NCBI GenBank assembly: GCA_030618925.1 | Contig: JAUXCK010000199.1 | Coordinates: 1 to 5,889, forward strand | DNA: 5,889 bases | Direction: 5' to 3' | Source of the DNA: Desulfobacteraceae bacterium | GTDB taxonomy: Bacteria; Desulfobacterota; Desulfobacteria; Desulfobacterales; SURF-7 | In this document: piece after piece, positions 1 through 5,169 of the stretch | Numbering within the stretch: position 1 is the first letter of the stretch | How the letters are laid out: every line of letters begins with the position of its first letter | The notes under the pieces: generated by a model | Databases searched by the model: none | Told to the model about the DNA's origin: nothing | The model's input: only the letters and a program-made list of their open reading frames with translations | Made by a program: the position numbers and the translations under genes

Positions 1-133
1 CGAGGGGCATTGCCCTGAATGTTATGCGGTTTATGAGGAAAGGCGATATGATTTTGTAAAGGTGGCATCAGCAGATATGGGAAAGGTCACCTACAGATGT
101 GAAGAATGCGGAATGTCGATTGAATGCGGATAA
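1..133 (+). CDS. C-terminal end of an unidentified protein with two CxxC pairs (partial)
   Basis: The frame starting at base 2 is open to the TAA at 131-133 and gives 43 residues; the 5' part of the gene lies outside the window. The peptide starts EGHCPEC and ends CEECGMSIECG. It therefore has two CxxC knuckles about 25 residues apart plus one further Cys near the end. This spacing fits a small zinc-ribbon or rubredoxin-like metal site at the C-terminus, but that is inference from cysteine spacing alone. I do not recognise the family and assign no function. The gene converges on the histidine kinase gene, with 86 bases between the two stop codons. An intact AAAGGAGG overlaps its stop codon. 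Confidence 0.6.
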   Translation, partial: EGHCPECYAVYEERRYDFVKVASADMGKVTYRCEECGMSIECG

Positions 134-161
134 AGGAGGCGGGGTTGCCACGGGTAAGGAC

Positions 162-204
162 GTCATTGCCGGGAATCCATAAACAGGTCCGGGATAGCAA
201 TGAC
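162..204. repeat. Palindromic element between convergent genes
   Basis: GTCATTGC (162-169) and GCAATGAC (197-204) are perfect 8-base inverted repeats around a 27-base centre. The centre contains two further CCGG tetramers that can pair and lengthen the stem with a bulge. Its form resembles the short dispersed intergenic palindromes known in many proteobacteria, which often have GTCATT...AATGAC ends, but only one copy is present here so repetition cannot be shown. It lies between the stop codons of two convergent genes, so in RNA of either strand it could act as a 3'-end stabiliser or weak terminator. Neither side carries a T-tract, so a classical intrinsic terminator is not supported. Confidence 0.5.
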
Positions 205-219
205 ACGCCCTGCAATTGA

Positions 220-3012
220 TCATTTGTTTAGTTCGGCTTTTACGGCACAGCCGATACTTTCCAATAGATACGGTTTTTTAAGATACTCTCCTGTTCCCAG
301 GTTCTGGGCTTTTTTGACACGATCTGTTTCTGAATACCCGCTGGCAATGATCGCTTTTTGCCCGGGGGTTGATTTCAAAATTCTTTTATATGTTTCAAGG
401 CCGTCGATGCCCGGATCCATTATCATGTCCAGAATCATTAGATCTGCAGTGTTGTGTTTCATGAATTCCACCGCTTCTTCACCGCTTGCCACTGACGTCA
501 CGGTGTAGCCTAATTTTTTAAGCATGCCTGAGGCGATCTCCTTTTGTTCCTCCACATCATCCACCACCAGAATGGATTCGCCGCCCCCCTTTAACGTCTC
601 AAACGCCAGGCCGGCCTTCTCTTTTTCTATTTCCTTTCTTGTTGCCGGAAAATAGATCCTGAATGTTGTCCCTTTCCCTTCAATGCTCTTTGCGTCAATA
701 TACCCCTCGTGATCTTTGATGGTTCCCCACACCACGGCCATTCCCAGTCCTGTTCCACTTCGCCCCATCACTTTCTTGGTGTAGAACGGTTCAAAAATCC
801 GTTTTAAATCTTTTTTGGGGATGCCTATACCTGTATCCGATAGGGTCAGGAGCACATACTCGCCTTCCTCAACCCTGGCATAGCCGCTGACAGGCTGGTC
901 GAGATACGTGTTTTGTGTCGATATGACAATATCTCCACCGTCCGGCATGGCTTCTGCTGCATTGGATACCAGGTTCATCACCGTTTTTGACAGATGAACC
1001 GGAGAACCGACCAGTTTAAAAACAGAGGCATCGAGTCTCGTATCCACATTCACGGCAGGGTGGTGTTGAATAATCTTTTCATATTCAGGGCTTGATAAAA
1101 ATTCCATGACAATCTCATTCAAGTCAGCGACCCGGGTCGTCGTAACCCCCCTTCTTGCCAGGGTCAATAAATCCTGAACAATGGTGGCTGCTTTTTCCCC
1201 GGACTTTTTAATGGTTAAAATGGCCTTCCGCATGGGGCTGTCCTCGGAAAGATCCATGAGGAGCAGTTCCGGATAGCTGACAAGTCCGGATAAGATATTA
1301 TTCAAATCATGGGCCACGCCACCGGCAAGTGTACCGATTGACTCCATCTTTTGCGCATGGCGCAAATTTTCCTCAAGGCGTTTTCGTTCGGTGACATCCC
1401 GTGCAATACCGAGAAAAACCTTTTGCCCTTTCAGTCTTATGGGAATTGAACTTATCTCCACCGTTATGGCACTGCCATCCCTTGCGCGGAGTGTCAGTTC
1501 TTCAGCCCCTGCTTTTTTCCGTGTAACCCCTTTCCTTAATATCCCTGCTGCTTTTTCAATTTGATTTGAAGGCAATATACCTGCATCTATAAAATTTTTA
1601 CCGATGACCTCTTCTCTCTTATATCCGAGCAGCGCTTCGGCTGCTCTGTTGCCATCTATAAAATTTCCTTTTATATCATGCAGATAATAAGCGTCCGGTG
1701 CAAATTCAAACAATGTTTTAAATTTATTTTCGCTCTCGCGCACGGCCTCTTCTGCCAGGTTTCGTGCGGCGACCATATCATTTGCAGCGTAGGCAAGACT
1801 TTCCAGTTCAACAAAATCCATCATTTCAGGATTTACTGTGACGGATTCATTTTCCGACTTTTTAAAAAAATGTGAAAAAAGATCTAAATTGGCATTTGTT
1901 TTTCTGGCCATCCGGACTGCCACAAAACTCACAAAGAGGATAAGCCCGATCAATGTGAGAATGATGTTTATGGCGTGACGAATTATATCCTGTTTAACCT
2001 CTTGTTTCTTCAGCATAATAGCTGTTTCAACCGCATCCATATCTATGCCGGCGCCTATCCCCCATTTCCACTCCGGGATACCAACAACATAACTCAGCTT
2101 TAAAAAGGATTCTCCGTCCTGGTTTCCAGGCATGACATATTCCAGATACCCCCCTCCCTTTTTTGCCAGGCGGGTGAACTCCTGGACGATCTTTACACCA
2201 TTGACGTCTTTCAGGTCCGAAATATTCTCGCCTTTGGCCGAACCGGTTAAAAGCACGCCATCCCATTGGCCCGCAAACACATACCCATTCTTCCCGTACC
2301 TGATTTGTTCTATATATTCAATTGCTTCCTTCTGGACATCGCGCTCTGCGTCATCCATATACGCGCCTGTGCCGATCCCCCACTGAAAGGGCTCAAACAA
2401 CTTGACAAAGGCTATTTTGAGGAAAACCCCCTTTTCGTTGGGCTTGGTCCATTTATATTTGTAAAAGCCTTCCGTGTTTTCATTCACGATCTCAATCATG
2501 TCACTGACAACAATCTCCCCTTTTATCCCACGGACAGCCGGCACGTCCTTGCCCTCCATCTCCGGCCTGTCAGCCAACAACTCCTCTATCCCATTGAGAT
2601 TAAAAACAAAAAAATATCCGCGACCGTGGCCAAACCGTATGGGGGACAGGGCGTCCTTGACCATTTTTTCCATTTCGGCAGGTGTCCTTTTGTCCTGGTA
2701 TTGGGCCACCAGGTTCAGCGCAATGGCGTGTGCTTCATAAACCCTGTCTTTAATTGATGCGCTGAGCCGCTTTTCGACCTGAAATTTTTTATGCTGGATA
2801 TAGGATGCCGCCTTATCGACTTCGCTCTTTATCCGTGCCTTGTGAGAGCTCAGGTATTTATCCCTCATTTCCTGTGATTCTGAAATAAACCCCAGATATT
2901 CACTCCGCAGCCACAAAAATCCGATGAGACTGATGAATATGATCGTGATCAGTATGACATTTTTTAAGAACATTGAACTTATTTTGGGTTTATCAGACGG
3001 TATTTTTCCCAT
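220..3012 (-). CDS. Membrane-bound hybrid sensor histidine kinase (Cache-Cache-PAS-HisKA-HATPase-REC)
   Basis: The product is 930 residues long. The layout is: a membrane segment at about 19-35; an extracytoplasmic region at about 36-345 with two Cache-like modules (GYFFVFNLNG at 132 to WGIGTGAYMDD at 211-221, then GYVFAGQWDG at 243 to WKWGIGAGIDMD at 315-326); a second membrane segment at about 348-366; a HAMP-like linker at about 367-424; PAS at about 425-545; a HisKA H-box with phosphoacceptor His568 (GGVAHDLNNIL); and a HATPase with N-box near 679-689, DTGIGI at 726 and GTGLGMAVVWG at 753. The C-terminal receiver has acidic pair Asp818/Asp819, phosphoacceptor Asp862, Ser891 and Lys913. 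All catalytic residues appear intact, so autophosphorylation and internal phosphotransfer are expected. The periplasmic Cache pair probably binds a small molecule; the ligand is unknown. No Hpt domain or DNA-binding output is present, so a separate partner is needed. I chose ATG 3012 because AGGGGA lies 6 bases upstream. The longer GTG start at 3078 has no such site and would put 22 extra residues, some of them polar, before the membrane segment. Confidence 0.93.
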   Translation of the reverse strand: MGKIPSDKPKISSMFLKNVILITIIFISLIGFLWLRSEYLGFISESQEMRDKYLSSHKARIKSEVDKAASYIQHKKFQVEKRLSASIKDRVYEAHAIALNLVAQYQDKRTPAEMEKMVKDALSPIRFGHGRGYFFVFNLNGIEELLADRPEMEGKDVPAVRGIKGEIVVSDMIEIVNENTEGFYKYKWTKPNEKGVFLKIAFVKLFEPFQWGIGTGAYMDDAERDVQKEAIEYIEQIRYGKNGYVFAGQWDGVLLTGSAKGENISDLKDVNGVKIVQEFTRLAKKGGGYLEYVMPGNQDGESFLKLSYVVGIPEWKWGIGAGIDMDAVETAIMLKKQEVKQDIIRHAINIILTLIGLILFVSFVAVRMARKTNANLDLFSHFFKKSENESVTVNPEMMDFVELESLAYAANDMVAARNLAEEAVRESENKFKTLFEFAPDAYYLHDIKGNFIDGNRAAEALLGYKREEVIGKNFIDAGILPSNQIEKAAGILRKGVTRKKAGAEELTLRARDGSAITVEISSIPIRLKGQKVFLGIARDVTERKRLEENLRHAQKMESIGTLAGGVAHDLNNILSGLVSYPELLLMDLSEDSPMRKAILTIKKSGEKAATIVQDLLTLARRGVTTTRVADLNEIVMEFLSSPEYEKIIQHHPAVNVDTRLDASVFKLVGSPVHLSKTVMNLVSNAAEAMPDGGDIVISTQNTYLDQPVSGYARVEEGEYVLLTLSDTGIGIPKKDLKRIFEPFYTKKVMGRSGTGLGMAVVWGTIKDHEGYIDAKSIEGKGTTFRIYFPATRKEIEKEKAGLAFETLKGGGESILVVDDVEEQKEIASGMLKKLGYTVTSVASGEEAVEFMKHNTADLMILDMIMDPGIDGLETYKRILKSTPGQKAIIASGYSETDRVKKAQNLGTGEYLKKPYLLESIGCAVKAELNK

Positions 3013-3018
3013 ATCCTG

Positions 3019-3024
3019 TCCCCT
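3019..3024 (-). promoter_or_regulatory. Ribosome binding site that fixes the kinase start
   Basis: On the - strand AGGGGA is followed by 6 bases (CAGGAT) and then ATG at 3012-3010. This supports ATG 3012 over the in-frame GTG at 3078 and over the ATG 13 codons downstream, neither of which has a purine-rich site at the right distance. Confidence 0.7.
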
Positions 3025-3099
3025 GTGATTCGCAAGCGCGGGTATTGCAACCCCCCTTGTGGGTGGGCAAGTTATCACACGATAATATCATGAAAATTT

Positions 3100-3120
3100 T
3101 CAGTGAATGTGTTCCACTGA
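3100..3120 (-). other. Small hairpin in the kinase mRNA leader
   Basis: TCAGTG (3100-3105) and CACTGA (3115-3120) are perfect 6-base inverted repeats with a 9-base loop. The hairpin lies about 35-55 bases inside the transcript predicted from the promoter at 3161-3189. It may be an RNA hairpin or a dyad protein-binding site. It is short enough to have arisen by chance. Confidence 0.3.
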
Positions 3121-3160
3121 TGCAGGCGGGTGGTGCTGATTTGGTGGTGATTGATTTAAA

Positions 3161-3189
3161 ATTATACCATAAAAGCGTAGTTGAGTCAA
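3161..3189 (-). promoter_or_regulatory. Sigma-70-type promoter for the histidine kinase
   Basis: Read on the - strand there is TTGACT (3189-3184), a spacer of exactly 17 bases, and a perfect TATAAT (3166-3161). The -35 box matches consensus at 5 of 6 positions and the -10 box at 6 of 6. Transcription would begin near 3154, giving an untranslated leader of about 140 bases before ATG 3012. Such a near-consensus promoter suggests steady basal expression of the kinase. Confidence 0.75.
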
Positions 3190-3220
3190 AACCGTGCGGA
3201 TAACAAGGTGCAATTAAAAA

Positions 3221-3274
3221 TATTGGTTGGTTAAATTGGTTATATTGGTTATATTGGTTGGATTGGTTGGGTTG
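3221..3274. repeat. 9-base tandem repeat, six units
   Basis: Six consecutive 9-mers fill 3221-3274 without a gap: TATTGGTTG, GTTAAATTG, GTTATATTG, GTTATATTG, GTTGGATTG, GTTGGGTTG. The two middle units are identical; the outer ones differ by a few substitutions. All of them end in TTG and five begin with GTT. The array lies upstream of both divergent genes: about 30 bases beyond the -35 box of the kinase promoter and about 100 bases before the lyase-like start codon. A 9-base unit keeps reading frame, but no gene with a credible start uses it. It could be a slippage-prone spacer or a set of phased sites. Confidence 0.85.
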
Positions 3275-3333
3275 TTGTACAAGCACTGTCAAAAGGAAAC
3301 CCCGCTTACTAATTACTTTTTACTCTTTTGTTT

Positions 3334-3363
3334 CCGGTTTGTCTGCCTGAAGCGGAAAGCCGG
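3334..3363 (+). promoter_or_regulatory. Hairpin directly upstream of the lyase-like gene's ribosome binding site
   Basis: CCGGTTT (3334-3340) pairs with AAGCCGG (3357-3363, one T-G wobble). After a one-base bulge (G3341), TCTGC (3342-3346) pairs with GCGGA (3352-3356, one wobble) around the loop CTGAA. The stem therefore has 12 base pairs and ends two bases before the TAGGAG ribosome binding site. It could protect the mRNA 5' end or influence ribosome loading. A link to ligand binding is not supported. Confidence 0.5.
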
Positions 3364-3365
3364 GT

Positions 3366-3371
3366 TAGGAG
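3366..3371 (+). promoter_or_regulatory. Ribosome binding site of the lyase-like gene
   Basis: TAGGAG lies 6 bases before ATG 3378. A second in-frame ATG three codons later (residue 4) has no better site, so 3378 is preferred. Confidence 0.75.
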
Positions 3372-3377
3372 ATTCAA

Positions 3378-4838
3378 ATGGCCTTGATGCCAAGTAAGGG
3401 ACTGAGCAGGGAAGCGGTACTCAAAAAACTCGAAGCGCATCGCGCAGATGATATTGACTGGCGTTCGGGACGCGTTTTCGGCTATGTGTTTGATCCGGGC
3501 CATGAAGCAATGGAATTGGGCAAGGAGGTGTATTCCATGTTTCTCACGGAGAACGCCCTTGATTTTTCCGTGTTCCCAAGCGTGATGCACTTTGAAACCG
3601 AGCTTGTTGCAATGGCGGCTGAGCATTTGAACGGAGACGGGGAAGTGGTGGGTAATTTCTCCAACGGCGGTACTGAAAGCATCCTTCTGGCTGTCAAGGC
3701 TGCCCGGGATTATTCCCGTGCCAGGCGGCCTGAGGTCAAAGAACCGGAAATGATCCTTCCCATAACTGCCCACGCCGCTTTTCATAAAGCAGCTCACTAT
3801 CTGGGTATCAAGGTCGTGCCGGTCCCGGTTAACGCCAAGACCTTCAGGGCAGATGTAGACCCGGTTCGAAAGGCAATTACATCAAACACTATCCTTCTGG
3901 TCGGGTCAGCCCCGTCTTATGCGCACGGTGTGGTCGATCCCATTAGAGAGCTTGGTGAACTGGCGCTAAAACACGATCTTCTGCTCCACACGGATGCCTG
4001 TGTGGGGGGCTTCATGCTGCCTTATTTTAAACGCCTGGGAGAACCCATCCCCGACTTTGACTTCAGTGTGCCCGGGGTCACTTCCATTTCCGTGGATCTG
4101 CATAAATACGCCTACACCCCCAAGGGGGCCTCGCTGATCCTTTACCGTAATAAAGATTTGCGCAAACACCAGATTTTTGCCTGTTCCCACTGGACCGGAT
4201 ACACCATCATCAATAATGCCGTGCTGAGCAGCAGATCCGGCGGGCCCATGGCAGCAGCCTGGGCGGTATTGAATTTTATCGGTGATGACGGTTATCTGGA
4301 AATTGCACGAAAAAAACTCGAAGCCACAAAAAAAATTGCAGCAGGAATCGAAAAACATAAAGACCTTCGGTTGATGACCCGACCGGATATGTGCATGCTT
4401 TCCTTTACCTCTGACACCTTCAGCGTGTTTCACCTCATCGATGAAATGAACAGTATCGGCTGGTATATTCAGCCGGCCCTGACCTATGAGAACTCCCAGC
4501 AAAACATACACCTGTCTATCAACTATTCAAATGTGGAATGGGTCGATGCTTTTTTGGAAGATTTATACAAATGCATTGAAAAAGTGAAGCCCATGCCGTT
4601 CGGAGAACTGGGTGCAGCTGTCAAGGCAGAACTGGGAAACGTTGATCCCGACACGCTGACGGAGGAAACCTTTACGCAACTGCTGGGCATGGCCGGAATC
4701 GAGGGCTCGTCGGGGCTGCCGGAAAAAATGGCGGAGATCAATGAAATCCTGAATGCACTCCCGGCTAAATTTCGTGAATTTCTCCTGATCGAATTTATCA
4801 ATAATCTGTTTCGATATGAGAAAAAGGAGAAAAGATAG
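3378..4838 (+). CDS. PLP-dependent lyase/decarboxylase related to sphingosine-1-phosphate lyase
   Basis: The product is a soluble 486-residue fold-type I PLP enzyme of the group II decarboxylase family. Recognisable sites are SNGGTES (95-101, cofactor phosphate), AHAAFHKAA (131-139, His132 expected to stack on the PLP ring), HTDACVGG (204-211, Asp206 to the pyridine nitrogen), SVDLHKYAYTPKG (238-250, Schiff-base Lys243, second conserved Lys249) and SSRSGGP (284-290). The order and wording of these motifs, plus SGRVFGYVF at 30-38, follow S1P lyases more closely than glutamate or tyrosine decarboxylases. S1P lyases split phosphorylated sphingoid bases into a long-chain aldehyde and phosphoethanolamine. 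There is no N-terminal membrane anchor as in the eukaryotic enzyme. Two features argue against copying that substrate over: the loop NALDFSVFPS (59-68), where S1P lyases as I remember them have a His-Pro, and about 80 extra C-terminal residues (about 405-486). Family is secure; substrate is open. Confidence 0.88.
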   Translation: MALMPSKGLSREAVLKKLEAHRADDIDWRSGRVFGYVFDPGHEAMELGKEVYSMFLTENALDFSVFPSVMHFETELVAMAAEHLNGDGEVVGNFSNGGTESILLAVKAARDYSRARRPEVKEPEMILPITAHAAFHKAAHYLGIKVVPVPVNAKTFRADVDPVRKAITSNTILLVGSAPSYAHGVVDPIRELGELALKHDLLLHTDACVGGFMLPYFKRLGEPIPDFDFSVPGVTSISVDLHKYAYTPKGASLILYRNKDLRKHQIFACSHWTGYTIINNAVLSSRSGGPMAAAWAVLNFIGDDGYLEIARKKLEATKKIAAGIEKHKDLRLMTRPDMCMLSFTSDTFSVFHLIDEMNSIGWYIQPALTYENSQQNIHLSINYSNVEWVDAFLEDLYKCIEKVKPMPFGELGAAVKAELGNVDPDTLTEETFTQLLGMAGIEGSSGLPEKMAEINEILNALPAKFREFLLIEFINNLFRYEKKEKR

Positions 4839-4870
4839 AAGTTGAATAAAAATGCAGGCCCAACGTATCG

Positions 4871-4909
4871 CGGCAGGATGCCGTTCCCGCCGGCTTGAGG
4901 GTAGCCCTC
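4871..4909. repeat. Two adjacent perfect short hairpins
   Basis: CGGCA-GGA-TGCCG (4871-4883) and GAGGG-TAG-CCCTC (4897-4909) are both perfect 5-base stems with 3-base loops, 13 bases apart. They lie about 30-70 bases after the lyase-like stop codon. They may form the 3' end of that mRNA or be part of a REP-like element. The lack of a following T-tract argues against a standard terminator. Confidence 0.4.
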
Positions 4910-4935
4910 TCTGTCTCTGATCGAAAACAAGTGTA

Positions 4936-4949
4936 TGACACCCCTGTCA
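4936..4949. repeat. Short dyad TGACA-N4-TGTCA
   Basis: TGACA (4936-4940) and TGTCA (4945-4949) form a perfect dyad around CCCC. A 5-4-5 dyad could be a dimeric regulator's operator, but it sits about 160 bases upstream of the ABC gene's -35 box and only one copy is seen, so it may be chance. Confidence 0.25.
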
Positions 4950-4959
4950 ACTGAATTGG

Positions 4960-5003
4960 CACCTCATCTCAAGGTCCCCTTTTTTAATCATCATCATGAG
5001 GTG
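4960..5003. repeat. 8-base inverted repeat with 28-base loop
   Basis: CACCTCAT (4960-4967) and ATGAGGTG (4996-5003) are perfect complements. The loop contains the six-T run and a small ATC triplet repeat next to the right arm. It may be an RNA stem in the 3' region of the lyase-like transcript. No function can be assigned. Confidence 0.35.
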
Positions 5004-5109
5004 GCGTCAGAGGATCAATGGCCCCGCTCACACAGGTCGTCAGAATTATTTCTCTTGAAAAATCGGACATTAAAGATTATAAACACAATTTTTGTTTTTA
5101 GGTATATTT

Positions 5110-5138
5110 TTTACCCGATTATGGACGTATGATATTAT
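5110..5138 (+). promoter_or_regulatory. Probable sigma-70 promoter for the ABC operon
   Basis: TTTACC (5110-5115), then a 17-base spacer, then TATTAT (5133-5138). The -35 box matches consensus at 4 of 6 positions and the -10 box at 5 of 6, in an AT-rich setting. Transcription would begin near 5145, leaving a leader of about 25 bases. An overlapping TATGAT at 5128-5133 is an alternative -10 box but lacks a -35 box at a proper distance. Confidence 0.5.
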
Positions 5139-5157
5139 TATATAAGTCATTTTAAAT

Positions 5158-5163
5158 AAGGAG
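5158..5163 (+). promoter_or_regulatory. Ribosome binding site of the ABC ATPase gene
   Basis: AAGGAG lies 6 bases upstream of ATG 5170 and clearly decides the start. Confidence 0.8.
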
Positions 5164-5169
5164 AAGGAC

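Larger units (their letters stand above)
3013..3377. other. Divergent intergenic region between kinase and lyase-like genes
   Basis: This 365-base stretch separates two divergently transcribed genes and contains no credible gene. From the kinase side outward it holds the kinase ribosome binding site, an approximately 140-base leader with a small hairpin, a strong - strand promoter, a six-unit 9-base tandem repeat, an AT-rich stretch, then a hairpin and ribosome binding site for the lyase-like gene. I could not find a convincing + strand promoter for the lyase-like gene. Its promoter may overlap the tandem repeat or the AT-rich stretch after it, or it may need a different sigma factor or an activator. 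Confidence 0.7.
4839..5169. other. Intergenic region between lyase-like gene and ABC ATPase gene
   Basis: This 331-base stretch has no convincing gene. Its left part (to about 4920) is relatively GC-rich with two tight hairpins; the middle has two further inverted repeats; the right part (from about 5041) is strongly AT-rich and carries the ABC gene's promoter. No hairpin is directly followed by a long T-run, so no clear intrinsic terminator for the lyase-like gene is visible. The closest is AAGG-TCC-CCTT at 4971-4981 running into six Ts at 4980-4985, with a stem of only four pairs. Confidence 0.6.

Noticed and set aside
2266..2757. 163-codon frame antisense to the kinase Cache region
   Set aside because: Composition and position fit a shadow frame; no domain and no ribosome binding site.
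3013..3078. Longer kinase reading frame starting at GTG 3078
   Set aside because: No ribosome binding site precedes the GTG, the extra 22 residues look like leader sequence, and ATG 3012 has AGGGGA at ideal spacing.
2973..3203. 76-codon + strand frame across the kinase 5' end and leader
   Set aside because: Its first part is antisense to the kinase, neither its first ATG nor the internal ATG at 3090 has a ribosome binding site, and the protein resembles nothing known.
3221..3274. CRISPR array
   Set aside because: Units are only 9 bases with no spacers, and no cas genes are present.
2993..3292. 99-codon - strand frame with NQ-rich start
   Set aside because: The Asn/Gln repeats are a translation of the 9-base tandem repeat, there is no ribosome binding site, and the rest overlaps the kinase 5' end in another frame.
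3966..4511. 181-codon frame antisense to the lyase-like gene
   Set aside because: It lies wholly opposite a gene with intact catalytic motifs and has no recognisable domain or start signal.
4971..4985. Possible intrinsic terminator AAGG-TCC-CCTT plus six Ts
   Set aside because: The stem has only four pairs, two of which use the start of the T-run, so it is too weak to call.
4935..5132. 65-codon + strand frame between the lyase-like and ABC genes
   Set aside because: It has no good ribosome binding site, runs through inverted repeats and the AT-rich promoter region, and its sequence resembles no protein family.
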